Of a stretch of DNA of 64,000 nt, positions 44,470-55,223 are shown piece after piece. Each line of letters starts with the position of its first letter. The stretch's first letter is position 1. Source of the DNA: Gliomastix tumulicola (taxonomy: Eukaryota; Ascomycota; Sordariomycetes; Hypocreales; Bionectriaceae); the NCBI GenBank assembly GCA_001599755.1, contig BCHX01000007.1:2666001-2730000 (forward strand). Reading direction: 5' to 3'. The position numbers were made by a program, and so were the translations under genes. The notes beneath the pieces were generated by a model. It was not told the DNA's origin and searched no databases. It saw nothing but the letters and a program-made list of their open reading frames with translations.

Positions 44470-44746
44470 CAGATGCTACGTGTCAGACTTTTCTATGGCG
44501 ATAACGGGCAATGGGCTTCTTCAGGGCGGAGTGAATGATGCAAGGAGGGGCAGGTCAGAGGGCCTAGGACCGATTGCCAGGCCCCATCAATAGTCCTGAG
44601 GCCATGTACTTTAGATATGCACAGACTAATAAACATGTCACGAATTTTTTATTATTGTACCCCGTCTGAGAGGAACTATGCACTGTCATTTAAGCCCCAT
44701 CTCATCTTTGTGGCTATTCACAGTTCGGAGGGGGGAAGCTAGGAAT

Positions 44747-44793
44747 GGCGGCCGGTTTGAGGGGAGAGCCATGGAGGGCGGCCGGTTTGAGGG
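44747..44793. repeat. Short direct repeat, GGCGGCCGGTTTGAGGG twice
   Basis: Two identical 17-mers at 44747-44763 and 44777-44793, 30 bp apart, with a further GAGAGCCGGGGAG partial unit. Purine-rich intergenic DNA, no coding role seen. Confidence 0.7.
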
Positions 44794-45396
44794 AGAAGAG
44801 AGAGCCGGGGAGTGCAGCTAGCCGGGAGGAGGAGAGAGAACCGAGGAAAGAGACGAGTAGGGTTGTTCGTTGGCAACGATCTAGGGCTCTATCATGCTGA
44901 CTTCCCCGCATTAGGGAGTCTATCCCTACAAAAGGTGCGAAAGCGTCATTGTTCAGATAACTGCAGCATGCTCAGCCATTACATAGGTTGCGGGTATCAT
45001 CAAAACCTAGACCAACGTTTGAATACCTGTCAGTCCGGTGAGGAGCGCTTTTCTCAAATACCGTCTTGTGGAGGATATTACCATCCAGTAGCCTGCTCCA
45101 ATAGAGATTCGAATTGCTCGACCAGTCACATTCGCAAGCCGTTATGCATACCCCGCGCTGCCCCTCGTCACCAGTTTCTGCAACTGGTCTAAGCACACAT
45201 GGCTGTGGCTGTGCAGCCAAGTCTGACATGCATATTCAAGCTTCGCCTCATTCTTGGGGGCGGCCTGCTACGCAGATTAAATGCCGCATTGCGTCCCTTC
45301 CCAGCTGACTTGGCTTCAACATCAACATTAACATCAACATCGCGGCGCGAGAAAAAAGATTTGTCTGCATATTTCTCGCGAAACGCCTTCACAACG

Positions 45397-45424
45397 AAGA
45401 CCACGACGACGACGACGACGACGA
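45397..45424. repeat. ACG trinucleotide microsatellite in the HET 5' leader
   Basis: ACCACGACGACGACGACGACGACGAG: about seven ACG units ending 34 bases before the start codon of the giant HET gene. Length variation here could affect its leader. Confidence 0.8.
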
Positions 45425-45458
45425 GAACAGACACGTGCATATGTAGCAAACCGCGAGC

Positions 45459-48400
45459 ATGGCCTCTGATCAAGGCGTGTCGGACGCACACGCAAAGACA
45501 CAAAGCGGAGAATGCAGCCAAGGCGTTGATGGAAGTCACCGTATCGTATGCAGCTCTACCTTTTTCGATATTGCGACATATGGAGACTAACATATAATTT
45601 GTTAGGAATATGTGTACAAGCCTTTACCACTGGGGAAAACAACGACCCGCTTGTTACGGCTTCTGCCCAGCGAAGACCGAAGTGCACCCATCCAATGCAC
45701 GATCTTCTACTATGCTTTTGAGCCTCGAGAGGCGGACCATTTGTACGAGGCTCTCTCGTATGTGTGGGGTAATCCGGAAGATGGGAAAGAGATCCAACTG
45801 GACGGTGCAGCATTTCCTGTCACGAGAAACCTCCACGCAGCTCTCTCTCATTTACGAGACGCCCAGTTCGAGCGCATCATCTGGGTTGACGCTATCTGCA
45901 TCAACCAGGACGACAACAAAGAGAAGGAGTCACAGATCCAGGTACTCCCAAGCATCTATGGATATGCCAGGCAGGTCGTCGTATGGCTCGGGGAAGCGGT
46001 GGAAGCGGGGGATAAGGCTCTTCGCCTAATTCAGGCGAACGCGTCCCCGCAGCAACCACCGACCTTGGACGATGCGGCTCAGCATCTCATCCTGTCACTC
46101 CTCGAACGACCGTGGTTCTGTCGAATTTGGGTAAGGGTACACCCTTTCTGACCGACCTGGAATTTCTCTCAGTCTAACCGTGACTAGGTTCTTCAGGAGG
46201 CTGCCCTGGCCCGAAGCGTCCTCATCATGTGCGGGCGGGTCACGCTCAACGGTCACGCTTTTTGTCAGGGCCTGGCAAGGTTGGGGCTTCCCACTGGAGA
46301 GCAGCCAGAACTTCAAGCACGGATCCATTCACTCGTCTCTCTAATCAGCGAGGCACCCCTCCGACCTCGGTATGAGGTCGACATGCTAGGTGAATTGTCT
46401 CTCCCTGAGCTAGTCGACATTTATCACGATCGTGAAGCCACCAAGCCGCTTGATCGCGTGTACGCTCTGCTAGGCATGGTCTCGGATAGTACAGCGAGGA
46501 ATCACTTTCGTCCCGACTATGGCATATCGTGGGGAGACCTGTTTCATCGGCTTGCTCGATACTCGCTTGGTAGCATGGTCTCGATCCGTTCTCTATCTGA
46601 AAATGTGATTCTAGCAGTAGGCCATGGAATCATCGCGGGGAGAGTGACCGCTGTCGGTCCAAGCAACGATGGCCAACATTTGCAGACGTTGACCATTTCA
46701 TACAGCAAGGCGTGCCAGGCCCCAGCGTATGAAAGCCAATACGATACCACCTGGACGACTCACAAGACAGCCAATGCGGTCAGGCGAGGCGACCTGATAT
46801 GCAGCTTCCAGGGAGTCGCGACCCAAGTACTCGTCAGACCTTGCGAGGACTACTTCCACATCATCATGGTCGCAGCCAAATTTGTTCAGAGGCCAGATAA
46901 TCTCCTACGTTCTCAACAAGTCACTACGAGATGTGGTCCAGCTGGTGAAAACATGGAACTGTTGGAGGGCATGGACGCTCATAGCCCCGGTATCAAAGCT
47001 TGCATGCTGTGGGACTGGCAAAATATCAGTGCCACAGCTACCGATTCCCTGGCAGGTCGGTATGGGCTGAACACTACGAGCAGCGTGCGCAAAGTTGGAG
47101 AACTTTATGAAGTAGCCAAGGCTCTCTACGATGCGGGAGAGTATGGCGAGTGCCGATCTAGAATTCACACGATCCAAAGTTATCGTGAAATATTAGGTCC
47201 CAGCGCTGCCCTGATACTGGCCTCTGAGGATCTTGCGGTGCTGGCATGGAGAGAACAGAACCTCATGGATGAAGCTGCAGAAGAGATTGAAAAGTCCTTC
47301 CAGCACAAGAAATCGGTTCTGGGTCCGAAACATCAATCCACTCAGCGGAGCCTTGCGCAGCTGGCAATGATACAAGGCGAAATGATCGCTATAGGGCCCA
47401 GAGGGATGTACGAGGATAGAGAAGCCCACAAAAAGTTGATGCGGATTGTCCGCAATGCGACAAAGGGACTGGCGCTGTCGGACAGAGACGCTGGTCGCTT
47501 GGTTCAAGTTGGCACGGCAGGCCTAATCAAATCGATCATGGAGCTCACAGATGGACATATCCCATGGACAAAGGACGTCGCCCGCCGGGTTACCAACCGT
47601 CCTGGTGATGGGGAATCCATCCTCATGTTGCTACTAGAGCGGCGCCATCTAAACACGCGGATTAGCGAAGGCGTTGTTTCTGCCTTGCTCCAACGACCTT
47701 GCATTCTGTTGTGGCTCCAGGGTTTTGAGCCACCTGAGGATAGGCCGCGCTTGTTCCTGGGTTTTGACCGACCTGAGCATAGAGATCTTTTGACAAGAAG
47801 TGTCATCATCCGAGCATTAGAGTCTGGGGCGGTTCTTGAAGACCGGGAAATGACAATGCTGCTCCGTCGCTGGGAAAGCCTGGGTGAGCCGCTGACTGAG
47901 GACTTGCTGAGGGCAGCCCTATGCAACAAATTCATCGGTTCGAAGCCGGTGGAGATGCTACTTGAAAGGTGGCCTCACTCTATAACGATCACCGATGAGA
48001 GTATCCTCCTGGCAGTCTTAACACAAGACATTCGCCATTGGAAAGGGATGGACAGGTTGCAGATGCTCGTCAATCGAGCAGGAAGCGCCATGCATATCAG
48101 TTATCATGCGCTCGAGGAGGTTGCACGCTCTTGGGCTGGCGAAGGGAGCCTCCTGGGCCTACTATTACACCAAGTACGGGCTACTTACCCCATCAGAATA
48201 AGTATTTTGGAGGCGGCGGCAGGCAACGAGCGGCGTCGTCGCACTCACCTCGAGATGCTCATCAGTCACTTGGGAAGCAACTTCCCGGTCAGTAGTGAGT
48301 TGTTGAGACGGATAGCCGAGACCAAAAAAGACGCCGACGTACTGATACGTCTCGTTTGGGATCAGCCAGGGTTCGAGAGTGCCGTCAACGAGGAAGTTGT

Positions 48401-51400
48401 GGAAGAAGCTGCGAGGAATAATCGCGAGGGTAGCATGATACTGAAGCTTCTCTTGAAAAAGACAAAGACCATCCCCGTGACGGAAAGGGCGTTGTTCTCT
48501 TGCATAGGAGATGGCGATGTGCAAAAGATGGAGATATTGGTGGCCCAGCTGGGAGACAACTTCAAAGTCACAGACGAGATGTGGCTTCACCTCGGCAGTC
48601 GCAAGGGGGACCTGCAGCACGATCCGATGCTGGACTTTCTCTTGCGCCACCGAGGAGCAAAACCAGTTCCAGACGCCGCCACGGCAGCACTAATCAAGTC
48701 CACGCGGCGGGGGTGGCAGAAATTTGAGCCCTTCTCAGCCACTCTCGGAATGGTCAAAGTGACAACACCGATTATGGAGGCGATCATGTCGGCGGCAGGG
48801 GGCCATGAAACGGACAGCATTTTGACACGACTGGCCAGGGACGACAGCCTCGCATTCACTCACGGTGCAGTGGCACATGCTGCAGCAAATGGGCGAGATG
48901 TTGAAGTGGTGCGGCCTATTCTCAACAGAGTCTCCGTTACGGAGAGACTCATCGAAGCGGCGGCGGCCAACTCATCCAGAGAAATACTTGCTGAGGTACT
49001 GCAGCGAGCGGACAAAGCCATTCGAATTACCGAGACGGCCTTGGAGATCGCGGCGGCAAACCGGCCTGAAATTCTGTCACTTCTTGTCAATTGGTCGGAC
49101 ACAGACATGCGAATGCCGGATAGAATAGTCACGGTGGCTAGCATCCGTATTGACGTATGGCGTAGCTCACTGGAGTCACATATCCTGGATTGGCTGGAAA
49201 CGTCAACATCAGTGCCAGTCAGACTTGTCGAGGAAGCGGCAAGGTACAATCACGAGACCTTTGACGTTCTACTCAGATGGGGTAAGGGCATCCGAATCAC
49301 GGACGCTGTGGTTCAAGCCGCTGCTGCCACCCCCCGATCCCCGAAAAGCATGTCTCTGATATTGCGCCACTGCCCCGAGGCAATTGTGATATCCGAACGT
49401 CTCATTAGATGCGTTCAGAATGACGAGGTCATGCTGTGGTTTCTAGACCATTTTGGTGAACAGATGCTCACCACTGGTTCGTTGTTGCGGAGAGTGTGGT
49501 GGGTTGGGCAAAGCACGCACCCGTTTGTCACAACACCTAAGTTAGGGGTCAACTTGCTTCAAGTAGTGCTGGAAAAGTGTCGCATCGACTATCCGGTACG
49601 GGAGGATGTGCTTATCGAACTTTCCGAGCACTTCTCCAAGTATCAAGCGAAGCTCTTCTTGAGCCACGTGAGCGGCAACTGGAAACTCACGAGCGCGATC
49701 ATCAATGCGGCACCACGAATTCTGGGAAATGAAGAGAGCGTGCTGTGGGCTTTTCTCGAGGAGCTTCCTGAAGACGCTATTATTGACGAGGATGTTGTGG
49801 TCGCCATTGCCGCAACCTGTGATGATGATTTCATGGCATATCTGCTCAACCGATGGGGAAGCAACTTGATAATGACTGAAAAAGCCATCAATGCCGCCTT
49901 AACAATGAACAAGGATGCAGAATCAGTACTTGCTCTTCTCCTCGACCCGGCAAGGAAGCCCACATCTCCAGGTCCGAACCTTTTGGTCGAGTCTGTGCTG
50001 AAGTATGTGCTTTCGAGGGAGAGTCTGCAACGGCAGGTTCTTGCCCATTTTCAATTCGACAACTCAGACACAGAATATGTCATTTCGGAGAATTTGTTGA
50101 GGCGCTGGCTAAACAGTGATTGGAAAAGAGTCGCAAAGGCGCTCTGTCAGTGGGATGCTGCGTCACATTCGCCCCAGGAGGAAATCGAATCAGCGATCCG
50201 ACACGAAGACGCTACTACACTGACGGCTATATTTGATCGACTAGGGGACCAAGTCTATATCACGGATCAAATGCTGATAAGCACTTTGGACCACTTTACG
50301 GATGACGAGAGCTTCAGCTATCAAGCCTTTGTGTTGAATCGGATGACGGAGCGGACAGAAATCACGGGAGCCGTCATTGAGGCGATATATTTGCGTGGAG
50401 CCGTGCTGTTTCTGAAGCATTGCCTCTTCCGACTCCATCAGCTGTGCAAAGGCGTGCGGATCTCTCAAGAGGCCTTTTTCCAGGCTGCAAGGCTCTTTGA
50501 TACCGATATGTTGAAGCTCCTTGTCAGCATCGCCCGAGACGACATTTGCAAAACAGCCTCTTTGCTCGAAGCCGCCTCAGAGAACGGCCTAGAAGGTGAA
50601 CGAATCGCGATGTGGCTTATTCGACGGGCATCCGATGAGCAGCTTACTGACGAAGTCGCGCTTCGAGCCGCGGAGTTGTTTCCTGGAGACATCATGGCTT
50701 TGCTCCTGGCACGGCGCAATGATTGGGCGATACACATCCTCACTCGAATGCGGGAGGCAGCAGCTAGAAATGTGCATGGCGATGCCACCCTACGGATACT
50801 TCTTGATTTGACTCCTGGAAAAGGCTTCCTGATTACGCAAACGATGATTCGCAACGCCGCTGGAAACCCTTATGGAGATCAGATGCTAAAGTTCATTCTT
50901 GAGGTGGGGGAGGAGAAGGCAGATATCAAGATAACCCGGGACGTCATGGTGGCGGCGGCGGCAAATCCAAAGTCAGAGCGAGTCCTCGGTTTCATTATAA
51001 ACGGCTGGGCCAATCTGCCAATCGCAGAGGCGGTCACAGAAGCTGCTGTAAGAAATGAGACCAAAACGGGGCTCTCAGTGTTGGTCCAGCATTACCGGCG
51101 GGACCTTCCACTCTCGGATGGGATATTCATTGCTGCAGCACGATCCAAGGGTGAGACAGACATAGATGGTGAGCATATCTTGTCTGTCCTCCTCGATCTT
51201 CACACGGCGGAAGATACGCCAGTCAGCGAGAGGGTCCTGTTGGCGATCAACACCATGACTGATCTGCGAGTGCAGAGACGCATTCTCCAGCAGGTTCTGG
51301 ATCGGGATGGGATGACGCCAGCTTTGGAGCGCTCGTTGAGCCTGGCTGACTTTCGCTATACCGAGACGCATCTCATCGAAAAAGGATATAGACTTCCATT

Positions 51401-52127
51401 AGATGCTGGCTATCGTCCTTGTACGGTGGAAGAGGAGCTTCTGGAAGCTGACGAGCAGGTCGACGCCGAGTGGAAACCAAACCTACGATACATCGTTCGC
51501 CACCTCGGAGATTATGCAATCCCCGAACGCGTTGTTGAAGCTGCAGTCAGAAAGCGGAGGGGAGGGGATGCTCTAGCCTTCCTCTTTCACTCATCGGGCC
51601 AGAGCCTAGTCATGTCAGAAACAATTGTCATATCAGCGGTTGAGGGAAAGGACCCCGCCAGAACCCTTCGCTTCATCTGCCAGAGATGGCCAGCAGAGGT
51701 CTATATTACGGAGAGAGTCATGATTGCAGCAGCCAGGAGGCAGAAATCGTCTCCTGGGGATTCGACGCCCAACGATGATAGATTTCAAGCTCTGGAGATC
51801 ATATGGCAGGAATTGGGAAGGAAAGCTCCCATCACGGAGAACGTGGTCAGGGCAGCCGCTGGGAACCGCGATGGTGACTTTGCCCTGAAGCTAATATTGG
51901 ACCTATGGCGAGTAAAGCCGCTGATGACAGAGGATGTCCTTCTGGAGGCGGTGCAGAACCCAGGGGGAAAGCAGGTGTTGCTCTTGATTATCTGGAGATG
52001 GGGATTGGCGAACATTCCTATGACCAGAGAGATTGTTCAGGCGGCGAGGGATAACCCACGGAGCAGGGACATACTGGCATTGATTGCTGAGAGATGGGGT
52101 GAGGATATCCTCGTACAAGAGGAGTGA
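45459..52127 (+). CDS. Giant HET-domain protein with TPR-like stretch and long C-terminal helical solenoid
   Basis: The exons 45459-45545, 45606-46130 and 46188-52127 give about 2183 aa. Exon 1 (29 codons, MASDQGVSDAHAK...) joins in frame to EYVYKPLPLG, a normal HET entry. The HET core (about 60-260) has YEALSYVWGNPED, IIWVDAICINQDD, VVVWLGEA and RPWFCRIWVLQEAA. Residues about 511-609 resemble TPR repeats (LVAWREQ-like helix pairs, KSVLGPKHQSTQRSLAQLA). From about 652 to the end, units of about 24-40 residues recur on the pattern (I/V)TE-x-V(V/L)-x-A-A-x-N...(V/I)L-x-(L/F)(L/I)(L/V), e.g. ITENVVRAAAGNRDGDFALK and MTEDVLLEAVQNPGGKQVLL; I count roughly 40 degenerate units. This resembles the repeat I believe Pfam calls DUF7104, here much diverged. 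HET domains trigger cell death, so the solenoid is probably the sensing or regulatory part. Confidence 0.9.
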
Positions 52128-52589
52128 GCAAGGATGAGGTCATGTCTTGTTGGAGAATTGCGAGACATAACAACGGGGTCTTGTCCGAGACCTTCAGCCG
52201 GTGAATATGCTTGAAGTTGCCGTGGACCAGGCACCAGGCACCCCATTCTATCACAATTAGCTTGTTTCTTTCCGTGACATAACTTTCATTATAGAGATAG
52301 ACAGTGTGAGGCCCCTAAGCCTCTAGCTCGGTCAATGACTTACATAAGTTCACACACTGTTTCTAGGATATTGAAAGGTGATAGGTCAGATATATGTAAA
52401 TGGAGATATCTGACATACGATAGACATCGATCATACTATAGAGACGAATCTGTAGTGACAAAAGGCATCTACAATACGAGAAGGTCGAATCTCTACAATG
52501 CCGCGTGCTTTCGTCTGTAAGAGAGAGCGGTGTGCCAGAGTTGGACGGTTTGATCAACATTCCCTGACATCGATAAATCCACAACTCTT
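52128..52589. other. 3' flank of the giant HET gene
   Basis: No gene seen. AT-rich with many ATAG/GATA words around 52290-52450. Confidence 0.5.
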
Positions 52590-53400
52590 CTCGAAGCATG
52601 CCAGTCAGGTCATGCGGCCGTCGTTCATCTACGTTTAGGATTTGGTGCTGATGCGAATTTGAGAGACCGCAGTGAGAGTCGGCCCTTTACATCTCCTCAG
52701 CTCATTCAAGCCGTCAGATACGCGCCCAGTCGCGACTGCTCTCATCTCAAATGGCTGTGGCCTCGAAACCTGGAGCTCTGGGGCCCCTGACAACTACCAT
52801 GTCGGATCCGCTGGACTCGACAGAATCTACGGCCATGGCCAACGGGACGCCGCTATTATGGGCTGTTGCCGCCGGATCTGCAGAGGCCGTGGACGTTTTG
52901 CTCAGCCTCGGCGACGATCCCTTCTCCAGAGACCGTCCAGAACGGGTCGACCCTCGACACGAGCACCACGCCTTTTCCCCTGTCCTCTAGGCATCTCACG
53001 CTCATCAGGCCGAGCTCCTGGAGCGTCTGCTGTAAGATTTCTCCCCTAGGGAAATCTTCGCTCTGCTCAATAGCCACCGGCAGAGGACGAAAGGGGGAAG
53101 CGAGTAGGTTGTGGCCCTGGGCTTCGCCTGTCTGCACTCCGGCGGCCGTTCTTTTTTTCAAATACTCCTCCACGGGCCGACGCATATCGAGCCATTCACA
53201 AAGACAACACAATACATATGCTCCTGGATATGGGCGCTTCCCCTGATCAAGTCATGCTTACAGGAGAATCTCGAGATCCTATAGACGCACTCACCATCGC
53301 TTCTCGCGGCCATCCATACGGGATACGAGCTCACCTATGCTAGAAAGATGGCATTCTGCAGCCCAAGTTCACAGGATCACAGACACGTCGTTCGATTGTG
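52590..53400 (+). pseudogene. Ankyrin-repeat relic
   Basis: Ankyrin-like fragments appear in different frames. About 52603-52670 reads GHAAVVHLRLGFGADANLRD. About 52849-52928 reads GTPLLWAVAAGSAEAVDVLL then SLGDDPFSRD. About 53211-53310 reads IHMLLDMGASPDQV followed by DPIDALTIASRGHPYGIRA. Stops and frame changes separate them and no NACHT or HET head is present. It is best read as the decayed 3' end of an ankyrin gene. Such repeats occur in the two NLRs of this window, but the units here are not obviously copied from them. Confidence 0.6.
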
Positions 53401-53666
53401 GCTCCATGAAAGGCCATTTAGCCGACGGATCTGGAGGTACGCCCGCACACTAGTTTTAGCCTCAATATCAGAACCCCCCCCCCCCACTAGGATACTGCGC
53501 TTCTCGGCTCATAACAAACCGCGCGCAAGGACCAGGTGGCATCATTCCGATATCTCCAGACATAAGTGTGCGGGATCATTTTAAAAGTGTATTGGCTACG
53601 TTGCATAATAGAAAGGACCTATCTTGACAGAGCCAAGGTCGTGCAATGTCAAGGATACAGACATTT

Positions 53667-55223
53667 TCAAGAACTAGTAAAGGAAATGACACGCACCGAT
53701 CCCCCGACGGCTTTAGTAGCATAGTTGTAAATGCCATACCGATAACCTAAGAAAAACTTCCAACCGTCATTCAACGCCTGTGTACCAAGCTGCTCGAAAT
53801 TCACGCCATCCACACTGAAGCTCAGAGACGCCGACTTCGTGCCGCGGGGTGCCACATCAGCCTCGACTCGGAGGTACACCTGGCGAAACGAGATGCTATC
53901 CCGCCTTGTCAACTCGGTGCTGTTCATAGTTGCGTTGAAACCCTCGTTGATGTCAACACTGCCGGCGACGAGAGACCAGCGGTCCCCGTCGCGTTCGATC
54001 CCGATAGTGCCCGTCTTGTCGCGGAATACACTCAGACCTGCTCTGTCTCCGTCCTGCATGCCGGAGAAGTCAAGATGCACGGTTCCCGTCCCAACGGGAC
54101 CCCGGATGCGGTGTGTCAGAGTGTTGCGAGCCTTGTAGAAGTCGCTTGTCACGGTGACGGTCTTGAGTGTGAGCCCGTTGTTGACGCTGAAGCCAGTCAC
54201 GTCCGGATTATGGTTCCACTGCCATGCGTGTCCCAGTTCCGTTCCCGAGAAATGGTCCGCGCCAATAGTGTCAGGGAGGGCAACGCGAGGCAGGGGATAT
54301 TGATAGTTCCCCCACTCCCCGTCAATCTCTACAACGGAAGGGAAGCCGTCGTCGTCCCAAGTCATCGGAGCGAGGACCGGTGACCGGCCCCCTGGATAGA
54401 GATCGCTAAACCCCATGTAATACCACCGTCCATCCGGGGTGTCGACGATGCTCCCTTGGTGAGGAGCGCCGCTTCCCGCAACAGCCGTGAGTGGGATTTT
54501 GTCAACGATGACACGTATTTCGTACGGGCCCCAGGGCGTCGGCGCCTTTAGCATGTATTGCGCGCTCGGGGGGCGTGTCAGCAAGATGTAGTAGTTCCCA
54601 TCTTTCTTATACATGCGGGCACCTTCAAGGGTCCCTATGGCAGTAGGGGTGGTATAGACGAGGCGATCATCTACCTGTGTGGTGACGTTTCCAGATAATT
54701 GGGCGACGCGTATCTCTTTGTTGCCATATGCAACATATACGGAGTCGCTCTCGTCGTCATCGAAGAGCAGGCCAGCGTCATAGTAGCAGCGATTCGAGAT
54801 CTTCGAGTGAAGTCTCCAAGGACCTGCAGCCTCGGGACTCGTGTAGATCCACGTATTGGAGAATCCGACGCAGGCAAGAAAGTACCACTGCCCGTCGCTC
54901 TCCCGGTAGCGCAGTGTAGAGGCCCAGAGGCCTCGGATGTAGGCGGTCCTGTTGTCTTGCATGTTATATTGCGGACCCCAGTCGAGACTCGGGACGGAGT
55001 GTCCGATCTGCTCCCAGTTGACGAGATCGTATGAGCGGAGGACCGGTGCCCCGGGGGAAAGATGGAAAGACGAGGCAGACATATAGAACGTGTCTCCCAC
55101 GCGACTGACTTCATTGTCCGGCAAGTCTTCCCAAATGATGGGATTGGTGAAGTTCTTGCAAGTCTTGCCGATACTCGTGGCAGCCAAGCCTAGCAAGAAG
55201 GCGATGCTGGTTTGGAAACGCAT
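53667..55223 (-). CDS. Secreted glycoside hydrolase family 43 (beta-xylosidase / arabinofuranosidase type)
   Basis: Single-exon gene, 518 aa. GH43 enzymes cut xylose or arabinose residues from plant hemicellulose by inversion, using a five-bladed propeller. A signal peptide (MRFQTSIAFLLGLAATSIG) precedes the catalytic domain (about 25-320). The general base region is LPDNEVSRVGDTFYMSAS (Asp about 36); CYYDAGLLFDDD is a candidate pKa-modulator region; TLEGARMYKKDGNYY carries the candidate acid Glu. Residues about 330-518 form the beta-sandwich module common in this family (DHFSGTELGHAWQWNHNPD ... LGYRYGIYNYATKAVGGSV). The length is usual for the family. The protein is extracellular and plausibly plant-cell-wall directed; exact specificity cannot be read from sequence. 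Confidence 0.94.
   Translation of the reverse strand: MRFQTSIAFLLGLAATSIGKTCKNFTNPIIWEDLPDNEVSRVGDTFYMSASSFHLSPGAPVLRSYDLVNWEQIGHSVPSLDWGPQYNMQDNRTAYIRGLWASTLRYRESDGQWYFLACVGFSNTWIYTSPEAAGPWRLHSKISNRCYYDAGLLFDDDESDSVYVAYGNKEIRVAQLSGNVTTQVDDRLVYTTPTAIGTLEGARMYKKDGNYYILLTRPPSAQYMLKAPTPWGPYEIRVIVDKIPLTAVAGSGAPHQGSIVDTPDGRWYYMGFSDLYPGGRSPVLAPMTWDDDGFPSVVEIDGEWGNYQYPLPRVALPDTIGADHFSGTELGHAWQWNHNPDVTGFSVNNGLTLKTVTVTSDFYKARNTLTHRIRGPVGTGTVHLDFSGMQDGDRAGLSVFRDKTGTIGIERDGDRWSLVAGSVDINEGFNATMNSTELTRRDSISFRQVYLRVEADVAPRGTKSASLSFSVDGVNFEQLGTQALNDGWKFFLGYRYGIYNYATKAVGGSVRVISFTSS

Larger units (their letters stand above)
44470..45458. other. Intergenic upstream of the giant HET gene
   Basis: No gene supported. 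It contains a 30-bp-period direct repeat at 44747-44793 and a CGA/ACG microsatellite ending 34 bp before the HET start codon. Confidence 0.5.
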
